A stretch of DNA of 13,210 nt from an uncultured Clostridia bacterium (GTDB lineage Bacteria > Bacillota > Clostridia > TANB77 > CAG-508). This document shows positions 6,411-13,163 of the stretch, piece after piece. The notes below the pieces were generated by a model that searched no databases, had not been told where the DNA came from, and saw only the letters and a list, made by a program, of their open reading frames with translations. Location: positions 1-13,210 of the forward strand of contig CANRGM010000028.1 in NCBI GenBank assembly GCA_947630155.1, in the 5' to 3' direction. The position numbers and the translations under genes are program-made. Each line of letters starts with the position of its first letter. The stretch's first letter is position 1.

Positions 6411-7112
6411 ATGACTAAACATTTTAAAACTGATAGTGTAGTAATTAGAAAGTTTAATATGAATGATGTTGAACAGGTATATTTAAACTTATTATTACAA
6501 AATAATTGGATTAATACACAAGATGAAAGTATAAAAGATAAGATGCAGATTAATAAAGATACCAAAAAGATAAAATTTATAGCAAAAAATCGAAATACTA
6601 AAAATACAAGTACTAAAAATGAAGAATTAGAATATCAAAATATGGAACAAACTAGGTTAATAGTAAAATCAGCAATAAATGAATATTATACAGATGAACC
6701 AACATGGGCAGTAGAAGATAAAGTAAATAAAAATTTAGTTGGATATATAAAAGTGGCAAATTATTCACCAAAAAACAAAATGTGTAATATAACATGGATG
6801 ATGTCTTATAAATATTGGAATAATAATTTTATGAAGGATGCATTAAAACAAATATTTAATTTCTTATTTACTAAGAAAAATGTGGAATTAATAGAATGTT
6901 CATATTATGAGCAAGATAGAAATACAAGTATAATCTTAGATGAAATAGGAATGACAAAAGAAGCCACTTTAAGAGATAGACGAGTTAATGAACAAACAAA
7001 TAAAAAGGAAAATTTTGTTATTTATTCAATTAGCAAAGAAGAATTTTTAGAAACTTTGGAGAGTAAACCTTCATACACTAGATATTATAAAAATTTAAAA
7101 ACAAAAATATAG
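6411..7112 (+). CDS. GNAT-family N-acetyltransferase (RimJ/RimL-like)
   Basis: A protein of about 233 residues with the RimL-type GNAT layout: opening strand SVVIRKFNMNDVEQVY, central WAVEDKVNKNLVGYIKV, the strand CNITWMMSYKYWNNNFMKDA where the acetyl-CoA loop is expected, IECSYYEQDRNTSIILDEIGM and a final FVIYSISKEEF. The start 6411 is preferred over ATG 6390 because AGAAGGGA (6397-6403) lies between them at the right distance. Two features are unusual. A Lys/Asn-rich insertion of about 55 residues separates the first helix from the core. The usual G-x-G-x-A of the acetyl-CoA loop reads NNNFMKDA, so binding may be weakened. Some family members modify proteins, others antibiotics; the substrate is unknown. 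Confidence 0.8.
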   Translation: MTKHFKTDSVVIRKFNMNDVEQVYLNLLLQNNWINTQDESIKDKMQINKDTKKIKFIAKNRNTKNTSTKNEELEYQNMEQTRLIVKSAINEYYTDEPTWAVEDKVNKNLVGYIKVANYSPKNKMCNITWMMSYKYWNNNFMKDALKQIFNFLFTKKNVELIECSYYEQDRNTSIILDEIGMTKEATLRDRRVNEQTNKKENFVIYSISKEEFLETLESKPSYTRYYKNLKTKI

Positions 7113-7214
7113 ATTTTTTACATAAAATAGTATCTGAAGTCAATAATAAATGTAAGAATTATTTACATTAAATATTCTTAAAAACATTTTAGTAATTGAA
7201 AGGATGGTATTTTT

Positions 7215-7379
7215 ATGGATAAAAATCAAAAAATAAATTGTACAGTTGAAAGTTGCAAATACAACAATACGGACAAAGAAGAATGCATTTTAAAACAAAT
7301 AATTGTTACTCCTATGCAAGATTGTCACACAAAAACTGCAGATGAATCTATGTGTAGTAGTTATGAATTTGATTATTAA
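7215..7379 (+). CDS. DUF1540 small cysteine-rich protein
   Basis: A 54-residue protein starting MDKNQKINCTVESCKYN. The opening C-T-V-x-x-C-x-Y pattern, cysteines at 9, 14, 24, 37 and 47 and the end CSSYEF fit DUF1540 domains, which are common small proteins of clostridia and bacilli and probably bind a metal. No function is established. The ribosome binding site GAAAGGAT (about 7198-7205) precedes the ATG. Length and stop (TAA 7377-7379) are consistent with a complete gene. Confidence 0.8.
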   Translation: MDKNQKINCTVESCKYNNTDKEECILKQIIVTPMQDCHTKTADESMCSSYEFDY

Positions 7380-7393
7380 TATGTAATATTTAT

Positions 7394-7468
7394 AAATCAG
7401 AATTGCACATTATTTTAATTTCTATGAAATTAGAATAGATTTTCTAAAATAATGAGTAATTCTGATTT
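7394..7468 (+). terminator. Long two-tier hairpin after the DUF1540 gene
   Basis: An outer 11-bp stem (AAATCAGAATT 7394-7404 with 7458-7468), a 3x3 internal loop, and an inner 10-bp stem (CATTATTTTA 7408-7417 with 7445-7454) enclose a 27-base loop that can form another small hairpin. A short T-rich stretch follows. It most likely ends the DUF1540 transcript before the aldolase promoter. Its size and symmetry would also fit a small non-coding repeat. Confidence 0.5.
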
Positions 7469-7477
7469 TCTTATTAC

Positions 7478-7506
7478 TTGACAAATAAATAAATCAAACA
7501 TAAAAT
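7478..7506 (+). promoter_or_regulatory. Promoter of fba
   Basis: TTGACA (7478-7483), 17 bases, TAAAAT (7501-7506). It is followed by the strong ribosome binding site AAAGGAGG (7543-7550). Both suit a highly expressed glycolytic gene. Confidence 0.8.
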
Positions 7507-7558
7507 AAAGAAAATTAGTAATAATAACTAATACATAAATTCAAAGGAGGAGTGTAGT

Positions 7559-8488
7559 ATGCCATTAGTAACTACAAAAGAAATGTTTGAAAAATCTATG
7601 AAAGAGAAGTTTGCCATAGGAGCATTTAATGTAAATAATATGGAAATAATACAGGGAATCGTTGATGGTGCTGCAAAAGAAAATTCACCAGTTATTTTAC
7701 AAGCATCAGCAGGTGCCATAAAATATGCAAGAATTCCATATTTAAGAAAGATGATAGAAGCAGCTTTAGAGGAGCATGATATTCCAATTGCACTTCATTT
7801 GGACCATGGACCAGATTTTGAGACTTGTAAGATGTGTATTGATAATGGTTTTACATCTGTTATGATAGACGGGTCTAAATATGATTTTGAGGAAAATATT
7901 GCTTTAACAAAACAGGTTGTTGATTATGCACATAGTAAAGGTGTTGTGGTAGAGGCAGAGCTTGGAAAGTTGGCTGGAATTGAAGATGATGTAAATGTTT
8001 CAGAAAGTGATGCTATGTATACAGATCCAGAACAGGCAAAAGAATTTGTTGAAAGAACTGGGTGTGATTCTTTGGCTATTGCTATAGGTACTAGTCATGG
8101 AGCTTATAAATTTAAGGGTGAAGCTAAGTTGAGATTTGATATATTACACAAAATAAAAGAGTTAATACCAAATACCCCTATAGTGTTGCATGGAGCTTCA
8201 ACTGTAATTCCTGAGTTGGTTGAGTTGTGTAATAATAATGGTGGAGATATTCCTGGGGCGAAAGGTGTGCCTGATGAGATGTTACATCAAGCTAGTTTGG
8301 AGGGAGTGTCTAAAATTAATGTTGACACAGATTTAAGATTGGCTATGACTGGGGCTATTAGAGAGGTATTTAATAATGAACCTTCTGTATTTGATCCTAG
8401 AAAATATTTGACTCCTGCAAGGGAAAAGATTGAGGAGACCGTTGTGCATAAGATTAGAGATGTTTTTGGATCTAGTAATAAAGCTTAA
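7559..8488 (+). CDS. fba: Class II fructose-bisphosphate aldolase
   Basis: A 309-residue zinc aldolase that cleaves fructose-1,6-bisphosphate into dihydroxyacetone phosphate and glyceraldehyde-3-phosphate in the cytoplasm. Visible active-site elements are the LHLDHGPDFE segment (catalytic D82 and zinc ligand H83), the VEAELGKLAG strand (E134), GTSHGAYK (H180, zinc), VLHGAS (H211, zinc) and INVDTDLR (254-260), which contacts the phosphate. The length is normal for the shorter class II form common in Firmicutes. The gene has its own promoter. No terminator is visible before the rnpB promoter, so read-through into rnpB is possible. Confidence 0.96.
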   Translation: MPLVTTKEMFEKSMKEKFAIGAFNVNNMEIIQGIVDGAAKENSPVILQASAGAIKYARIPYLRKMIEAALEEHDIPIALHLDHGPDFETCKMCIDNGFTSVMIDGSKYDFEENIALTKQVVDYAHSKGVVVEAELGKLAGIEDDVNVSESDAMYTDPEQAKEFVERTGCDSLAIAIGTSHGAYKFKGEAKLRFDILHKIKELIPNTPIVLHGASTVIPELVELCNNNGGDIPGAKGVPDEMLHQASLEGVSKINVDTDLRLAMTGAIREVFNNEPSVFDPRKYLTPAREKIEETVVHKIRDVFGSSNKA

Positions 8489-8519
8489 AGTTTTTAAGAT
8501 TTTGAAAATGCAGTGAGAT

Positions 8520-8548
8520 TTGACAAAAAGGGGAAAACGGGTTAAAAT
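8520..8548 (+). promoter_or_regulatory. Promoter of rnpB
   Basis: TTGACA (8520-8525), 17 bases, TAAAAT (8543-8548). Transcription would begin near 8555-8559, in line with the 5' end expected for RNase P RNA. Confidence 0.8.
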
Positions 8549-8556
8549 AGGTAATA

Positions 8557-8898
8557 GAGTAAATTAAATAGTCGCGTATAGCAATTTCGAAAGAAAGCGT
8601 ACGAGGAAAGTCCGGGCTCCATAGAGCAATGATGCTGGATAACGTCCAGTGAGGGAGACCTTAAGGAAAGTGCAACAGAAAATAACCGCCATGAAAATGG
8701 TAAGGATGAAAAGGCGAGGTAAGAGCTCACCGCTGGTATGGTGACATACCGGGACAGTGTAAACCCCATCTGGAGCAACACCCTAAATAGAAGGTTAAGA
8801 CTGCTCGTCATCTTCTGAATGAGGTGGCTTGAGACATATAGTAATATATGTACTAGATAAATGACTATTCAAGACAGAACCCGGCTTACAGATTTACA
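8557..8898 (+). ncRNA. rnpB: RNase P RNA, bacterial type A
   Basis: This is the catalytic RNA that removes 5' leaders from precursor tRNAs. The conserved core is clear: GAGGAAAGTCCGGGCTCC (8603-8620), the block GTGCAACAGAAAATAACCGCC region (about 8669-8691), GAGCAACACCCTAAATAG (about 8773-8790) and the closing GACAGAACCCGGCTTA (8873-8888), which pairs with the first block to form the P4 helix. GTAAAT (8559-8564) can pair with ATTTAC (8892-8897) as the terminal helix and marks the approximate ends. The core resembles E. coli type A and not Bacillus type B, which supports a clostridial host. The exact ends are estimates, good to a few bases. Confidence 0.95.
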
Positions 8899-8926
8899 CT
8901 AGTTTAAATTATAATTTGAAATTATT

Positions 8927-8995
8927 AATTTATAATAAAAGAGCGTCAATATTTATAGGATGATTATAAGTATTGACACTTTTTTATTATAAATT
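8927..8995. terminator. Bidirectional terminator between rnpB and the convergent pseudouridine synthase
   Basis: The inner stem AGCGTCAATATTTATA (8942-8957) pairs with 8964-8980 apart from one mismatch and one wobble, and is followed by six T. Outside it, AATTTATAATAAAA (8927-8940) pairs perfectly with 8982-8995. On the minus strand the A-run at 8937-8940 becomes a T tail, so the element can stop transcription from both sides. Confidence 0.88.
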
Positions 8996-9031
8996 TTAAT
9001 TTTGTTTGATGTAAAAGATTGTAATAATGGA

Positions 9032-9163
9032 TTATATTATAATATTTTTCATATCATCAAGTAAAGGTGCAATTATCTCCATTTTTTCATGTGTTATAGG
9101 GTGTATAAAAGTTACCCTATAGCTATGTAATGCTTGTCTATTAATTAAAGGAGATTTATGACC
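9032..9163 (-). pseudogene. Out-of-frame conserved C-terminal tail of the pseudouridine synthase
   Basis: Read one base out of frame with the main gene, this segment gives GHKSPLINRQALHSYRV, TFIHPITHEKMEIIAPL and a stop at 9032-9034, a typical RluA-family C-terminus including the RQALHS motif. The tail ends just before the bidirectional terminator, as expected for the intact gene. It is well preserved, so the shift is recent or is a sequence error. Confidence 0.85.
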
Positions 9164-9911
9164 GGTACAAAGTATCACCAATTATAGGGTTGCCTATATG
9201 AGCCATATGAACTCTAATTTGATGTGTCCTTCCTGTTTCTAAAACAAGATGTACTACAGAAAAATCAGAGTTACTTCTTAAAACATCATAATGTGTGATT
9301 GCTATATCTCCTGATGGGTCAATGCATCTTTCAATAATACTATCTTTTTTCCTAGCAATAGGAGCATTAATAGTTCCGGAAGGTTCTTTTAACACTCCTT
9401 CACATATTGCTATATATTCCTTAACAAAGCCATTACTTTTCATTTGTCTTGACAGACATTCTTGTATATACTCATTTTTGGCAAAAAGAACTATTCCAGA
9501 TGTGTCTTTATCTAAGCGATTTACAGGTCTGATCTTTTTATGAATATTCTTTTTATCAAAATAATATTTTACACCATTTGATATGCTATCTTCAAAATGT
9601 AGCATTGAAGGATGAACTGGTAAACCGGCAGGTTTATTTAGAACTAATAAAGAATCATCTTCAAAAAGGATTTTTAGCTCCATTTCAACAGGAACAATAT
9701 TTGTGTTATCTTCATCAAAATCTATTAAAACTTCAACGATATCATTTGATTTTACAGGAGATTTTATGCCTGCCAAATGTCCATTTAAAAATATTTTATT
9801 ATTGGATTTTAGTTTCAACAAAAGTCTATCTGAAATTTCAAACCTTGTTTTCAAAACTTCTTTTATATTAAAAAAACATTCATTATCTTGAATGATATAT
9901 GTCAATTTCAT
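9156..9911 (-). CDS. RluA-family pseudouridine synthase, C-terminus cut by a frameshift
   Basis: A 251-residue product as read. RluA-type enzymes convert specific uridines in rRNA or tRNA to pseudouridine. The N-terminus has an S4-like RNA-binding part (DRLLLKLKSNNKIFLNG). The catalytic core has ILFEDDSLLVLNKPAGLPVHP, the signature RPVNRLDKDTSG with catalytic D134, and GRTHQIRVHMAHIGNPIIGD. Translation then changes to YRS and stops, whereas the family continues. Skipping one C of the minus-strand CCGG (9162-9165) restores GHKSPLINRQALHSYRV and the usual end, giving 292 residues down to 9032. Start 9911 has GGAGG at 9921-9925 (minus strand). Which RNA is modified is not clear. Confidence 0.87.
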   Translation of the reverse strand: MKLTYIIQDNECFFNIKEVLKTRFEISDRLLLKLKSNNKIFLNGHLAGIKSPVKSNDIVEVLIDFDEDNTNIVPVEMELKILFEDDSLLVLNKPAGLPVHPSMLHFEDSISNGVKYYFDKKNIHKKIRPVNRLDKDTSGIVLFAKNEYIQECLSRQMKSNGFVKEYIAICEGVLKEPSGTINAPIARKKDSIIERCIDPSGDIAITHYDVLRSNSDFSVVHLVLETGRTHQIRVHMAHIGNPIIGDTLYRS

Positions 9912-9939
9912 TTACATATTCCTCCATACATTTTTGTAT

Positions 9940-9968
9940 ATTATAACATTATAAATCACCAAACTCAA
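9940..9968 (-). promoter_or_regulatory. Promoter of the pseudouridine synthase gene
   Basis: On the minus strand TTGAGT (9968-9963), 17 bases, TATAAT (9945-9940). It lies back to back with the murD promoter, which begins 20 bases further on. Confidence 0.7.
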
Positions 9969-9987
9969 ATAACCCGAATAAAGTATA

Positions 9988-10016
9988 TTGCATAACAAAA
10001 ATATTTGATGTATAAT
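9988..10016 (+). promoter_or_regulatory. Promoter of murD
   Basis: TTGCAT (9988-9993), 17 bases, TATAAT (10011-10016), followed by the ribosome binding site AAAGGAGG (10033-10040). The leader would be only about 25 bases. Confidence 0.75.
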
Positions 10017-10048
10017 TTTCAATGTAAAAATCAAAGGAGGAAATAATA

Positions 10049-11452
10049 ATGTCATATGTAAATGAAAAATTACAAGAATTTGAAAAGTACATAAAAAACA
10101 AGAAAGTAGCCATAATTGGCCTTGGGGTAAGTAACTTACCACTTCTTGATTATTTTTGCGATAAAGGTGCACAAGTAACTGTATTTGATAAAAGAGCAAT
10201 AGATGATATAGATAAAACCATATTGGATAAGATAACATCTCGATGTATAAATTTTTCTTTTGGAGAAAATAACCTAGTCAATTTAGTTGGATTTGACATA
10301 ATATTTAGATCACCATCATGTAGACCAGATATTCCAGAGTTAAAAGCCGAAAGTATTCGTGGAGCTATAATAACTTCTGAGATTGAAATGGTGATGGAAT
10401 TATGCCCTGGTAAAGTTATTGGAATTACTGGAAGTGATGGAAAAACAACAACAACAAGTCTTATTTATGAAATTGTTAAAGAAGGCGGATATCATTGCTT
10501 TTTAGGGGGGAATATAGGTGTTCCATTATTTACAAGGATAAATGAAATGACACCAGACTCTATAGTTGTGCTTGAATTAAGTAGTTTTCAATTAATGGAT
10601 ATTAAAGTATCTCCTGATATAGCTGTAATTACAAATGTTTCTCCAAATCACTTAGATATACATAAATCATATGAAGAATATATAGATAGTAAAAAGAATA
10701 TATTTAAAAATCAAAGTGAAGGTTGTAAAGTTGTATTAAATTATGATAATGATGTAACTAGGTCATGCGCATCTGAGGTAAATGGTAAAGTAAGATTTTT
10801 CAGTAGAAAAACTAAATTAGATAATGGCATAATTTATGATAATGGTATTATAAAATCATGTGAAGATGGTATACGTATGCATATTATGACCATAGATGAT
10901 TCAGTAGCATTAAGAGGAGTACATAATTACGAAAATATATGTGCTGCAATTGCTGCTACAGAGGGCTTGGTAGAACCAGAGGTCCAAGTAAGAGCAATAA
11001 CTAAGTTCAAGGGCGTAGAACACAGATTGGAATTTGTTAGAAATATAGATGGAGTTAAGTGGTATAATGATTCAATAGGAACTAGTCCCACAAGAACTAT
11101 AGCAGGTTTAAATTCTTTTGATGAAAAGATAATACTTATTGCAGGTGGATATGATAAACATTTGGATTACTCAGTAATAGCAGAGCCTATTATACAAAAT
11201 GTAAGCAGTTTGATTCTAATGGGTGCAACTGCAGACAAGATAGAGCAAGCCGTAAAAGTCGAATTGGAAAAACAGAAAAAAGAATTACCTATATATAGGT
11301 TTAATACATTAGAAGAATGTGTGAATAAAGCACACGAAATTGCTACACCACAAGAAATAGTGCTTTTCTCTCCTGCAAGTGCAAGTTTTGATATGTATAA
11401 GAATTTTATGGAAAGAGGAGAAAAATTTAAAAGTATAGTTAATCAAATATAA
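10049..11452 (+). CDS. murD: UDP-N-acetylmuramoyl-L-alanine--D-glutamate ligase
   Basis: MurD (467 residues) adds D-glutamate to UDP-MurNAc-L-Ala in the cytoplasm, using ATP, in peptidoglycan precursor synthesis. The N-terminal nucleotide-sugar fold starts with KKVAIIGLGVSNLPLLDY (residues 18-35). The ATP loop is GITGSDGKTTTT (125-136). The VLELSSFQL strand (174-182) has the Mg-binding Glu. NVSPNHLDIH and K215 in the YIDSKKNIF segment fit the carbamylated-lysine site of Mur ligases. The C-terminal domain has EHRLEF and the D-glutamate-contacting YNDSIGTSPT (339-348). The length is slightly above the usual 450. The gene stands alone with its own promoter and without mraY, ftsW or murG neighbours, so it is outside a division/cell-wall cluster. 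Confidence 0.96.
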   Translation: MSYVNEKLQEFEKYIKNKKVAIIGLGVSNLPLLDYFCDKGAQVTVFDKRAIDDIDKTILDKITSRCINFSFGENNLVNLVGFDIIFRSPSCRPDIPELKAESIRGAIITSEIEMVMELCPGKVIGITGSDGKTTTTSLIYEIVKEGGYHCFLGGNIGVPLFTRINEMTPDSIVVLELSSFQLMDIKVSPDIAVITNVSPNHLDIHKSYEEYIDSKKNIFKNQSEGCKVVLNYDNDVTRSCASEVNGKVRFFSRKTKLDNGIIYDNGIIKSCEDGIRMHIMTIDDSVALRGVHNYENICAAIAATEGLVEPEVQVRAITKFKGVEHRLEFVRNIDGVKWYNDSIGTSPTRTIAGLNSFDEKIILIAGGYDKHLDYSVIAEPIIQNVSSLILMGATADKIEQAVKVELEKQKKELPIYRFNTLEECVNKAHEIATPQEIVLFSPASASFDMYKNFMERGEKFKSIVNQI

Positions 11453-11458
11453 GTGTCA

Positions 11459-11512
11459 AAAAATACCTTATAAGCATAATATATAAAATAATTATGTTTA
11501 GGAGGTATTTTT
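11459..11512 (+). promoter_or_regulatory. Hairpin sequestering the ribosome binding site of the next gene
   Basis: AAAAATACCT (11459-11468) pairs perfectly with AGGTATTTTT (11503-11512), directly before ATG 11513. Inside it TAAGCATAAT (11471-11480) pairs with ATTATGTTTA (11491-11500) with one wobble. The Shine-Dalgarno AGGAGG (11500-11505) lies within the stem, so translation should be hindered while it is folded. It may also act as a weak terminator for murD. Confidence 0.65.
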
Positions 11513-12316
11513 ATGTATTACAATGATTATGATGATTATATGAGAAATATCTTAGGATATTCTAATTCAAATGATAATACATATCAGGGTTATTCAAATA
11601 ATTTCGATACTATGGATTATAATATGATGTATAACCCAATGAATTATAATAATTCAAATTATGATAATATGATGTGTGGGTGTTCACAAATGAATCAATT
11701 TCAAAATAGAAATAGTGTGACTCCTGTCGGACAAATAGAAAAAATGTATCCAGAAATTTACAATATTATAAATCCTATGGTATGCAAAATGTGTGATGAT
11801 AACATTCAACCTATAAGTGAGAAGTTAATTGATCAAATGACAGATGATATTTATGATAAAGTTGCAAATCGTATTGAGGTTCAAAATGTTATTAATATAA
11901 ATGTGGAAACAAGGGGAGCAGAAAAGGTTGAAAATAGAGGAGAAGATAGTAATTCAAGTTCAAAATCATCAAATAGGTCAGTTCCTATGTCTTCAAGTTC
12001 TATGTCTTCAGGAAATAATGTAAATGTATCAGCTTCAAGTAAAAGCACAGCAAATAATAGAAATTCATCTGAAAAAAATAATGAAACAGGAGAGATGCGT
12101 TCGCCTTCTTCATTTAATCAGCAACAAAGAAGAAATCCGTTATTAAGAGATTTAATTAGAATATTGATAATAAACAGATTACTAAATCCAAATAGGCCAC
12201 CATTTAGACCAGGACATAGGCCAGGACCACGACCACCAATGCAAGGCCCAGGATATGGCCCTAGACCACCAATGCCAAGAATGGGAGAAGGAGAATATAT
12301 TCCTTATATGTATTGA
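11513..12316 (+). CDS. Asn/Tyr/Met-rich low-complexity protein with Pro/Arg-rich tail, function unknown
   Basis: A 267-residue protein in three zones. Residues 1-70 are rich in Asn, Tyr, Asp and Met (YYNDYDDYMRNILGYSNSN and NMMYNPMNYNNSNYDNMM) with a CGC pair at 55-57. Residues 71-135 form the only ordered-looking part: KMYPEIYNIINPMVCKMCDD, then a helix-like ISEKLIDQMTDDIYDKVANR. Residues 140-205 are Ser/Asn-rich linker. The end (206-267) has a basic hydrophobic helix (NPLLRDLIRILIINRLL) and a Pro/Arg/Gly/Met tail. There is no signal peptide. The composition resembles spore-coat or surface-assembly proteins of clostridia, but that is an impression from composition only. Confidence 0.75.
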   Translation: MYYNDYDDYMRNILGYSNSNDNTYQGYSNNFDTMDYNMMYNPMNYNNSNYDNMMCGCSQMNQFQNRNSVTPVGQIEKMYPEIYNIINPMVCKMCDDNIQPISEKLIDQMTDDIYDKVANRIEVQNVININVETRGAEKVENRGEDSNSSSKSSNRSVPMSSSSMSSGNNVNVSASSKSTANNRNSSEKNNETGEMRSPSSFNQQQRRNPLLRDLIRILIINRLLNPNRPPFRPGHRPGPRPPMQGPGYGPRPPMPRMGEGEYIPYMY

Positions 12317-12420
12317 GAATAGCCATTGGTCATAAAAAAACCATATATTTCCAGTTTTGTAAATTTTATGTGCATTTAATTGAGTATAATTTGTATATAA
12401 ATTTTTAAATGTGGAAAAAT

Positions 12421-12464
12421 AAAATTGTATTCAAAATTTCTTGGATACAATTTTTTTAAGGAGG
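12421..12464 (+). promoter_or_regulatory. Leader hairpin with T-run abutting the ribosome binding site of the CBS gene
   Basis: AAAATTGTATTC (12421-12432) pairs with GGATACAATTTT (12443-12454) with one wobble and a ten-base loop, followed by TTT and at once by AAGGAGG (12458-12464). It has the form of a terminator placed in front of a ribosome binding site. It may end the upstream transcript or act as an attenuator for the CBS gene. No convincing promoter is seen at 12317-12420; the TATAAT at 12385-12390 lacks a good -35 box. Confidence 0.5.
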
Positions 12465-12472
12465 ATACCAAA

Positions 12473-12910
12473 ATGAAGGTAAATGAATGTATGTGTCATG
12501 ATGTATTGTGGGTTAATCCAAATACATCTGTGTGTGAGTGTGCAAATTTAATGGCAGAGCATAAGATAGGGTGCATTCCAGTATGTGATCAAGATAAAAA
12601 GGTTGTTGGTATGGTTACTGATAGAGATATTTTATTAAGAAGTGTGTGCTGTGATAAAGATGCAAAATCAACACCTGTAAGTGATATAATGACAACTGAT
12701 GTATGTTGTTGTGAGGCTGATGAACATTTGGGAACAGCTGAGAAGTTAATGTCTGAAAATCAAATTAGAAGATTGCCTATTATTGAGAATAATAAGATAG
12801 TGGGTATTTTGTCAATAGGTGATATTAGTAGAAATCCTAATACTGATAAGGAAGGTTTTGTTATTACTTTTGATAGTATCTGCAGTGGTGGAAATAAGAA
12901 TAATTGCTAG
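12473..12910 (+). CDS. Cysteine-rich CBS-domain pair protein
   Basis: A 145-residue protein made of two CBS domains (about 7-60 and 71-125) with the usual motifs KIGCIPVCDQDKKVVGMVT, DRDIL, DIMTTDV, RRLPIIENNKIVGILSIGDI. Stand-alone CBS pairs bind adenine nucleotides or related ligands and act as sensors or regulators of partner proteins. The start is ATG 12473, since AAGGAGG (12458-12464) is nine bases before it; the upstream in-frame TTG at 12425 lies in the hairpin. It has thirteen cysteines: 6, 8, 21, 23, 34, 38, 59, 60, 78-80, 137 and 145. That is far above average for a cytosolic CBS protein and suggests metal binding or redox sensing. The C-terminal tail (121-145) is outside the domains. 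Confidence 0.88.
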   Translation: MKVNECMCHDVLWVNPNTSVCECANLMAEHKIGCIPVCDQDKKVVGMVTDRDILLRSVCCDKDAKSTPVSDIMTTDVCCCEADEHLGTAEKLMSENQIRRLPIIENNKIVGILSIGDISRNPNTDKEGFVITFDSICSGGNKNNC

Positions 12911-12939
12911 TTTTAGAGTATTCGCCCGAGAAAAATTAA

Positions 12940-12992
12940 CTGATAAGAATTGTGTAAAGGTAGAGTATATAATTCTTATCAGCTTATTTTTT
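12940..12992 (+). terminator. Terminator of the CBS gene
   Basis: CTGATAAGAATT (12940-12951) pairs perfectly with AATTCTTATCAG (12971-12982); the loop is 19 bases and a T-rich tail (CTTATTTTTTC) follows. It lies 30 bases after the stop codon. Confidence 0.8.
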
Positions 12993-13116
12993 CGAATTAG
13001 TGCGTGGAATTTTTGCTTTGAGAAATTTAAGGAACGTCCACAAATTTTTCATATCTCATACATGAAAATCATAAAATATAAAATAAAACCAAACTTATTA
13101 TTTTAAAAAGTAAAAA

Positions 13117-13137
13117 TTTTGTACATACTATACAAAA
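13117..13137. promoter_or_regulatory. Dyad upstream of the last gene, possible operator
   Basis: TTTTGTA (13117-13123) and TACAAAA (13131-13137) form a symmetrical pair with a seven-base centre, 27 bases before the next start codon. It could be a regulator site overlapping the promoter. No clear -35/-10 pair is seen, and AT-rich DNA gives such dyads by chance. The rest of 12993-13116 shows nothing I can support. Confidence 0.35.
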
Positions 13138-13163
13138 ATCTATCTACGCAAGGAGATGCACAT

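Noticed and set aside
8542..8811. Minus-strand reading frame of 89 codons
   Set aside because: It lies across the RNase P RNA and has no ribosome binding site or recognisable protein.
9295..9891. Plus-strand reading frames opposite the pseudouridine synthase
   Set aside because: They are shadows of a well-supported minus-strand gene.
9912..10238. Minus-strand frame of 108 codons overlapping the murD start and promoters
   Set aside because: It covers both divergent promoters and the murD N-terminus; its composition is that of a shadow frame.
12425..12427. TTG 12425 as the CBS gene start
   Set aside because: It is inside the leader hairpin, and AAGGAGG at 12458-12464 clearly serves ATG 12473.
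12819..13106. Plus-strand frame of 95 codons after the CBS gene
   Set aside because: It overlaps the CBS gene end in another frame, runs through the terminator and has no start signal.
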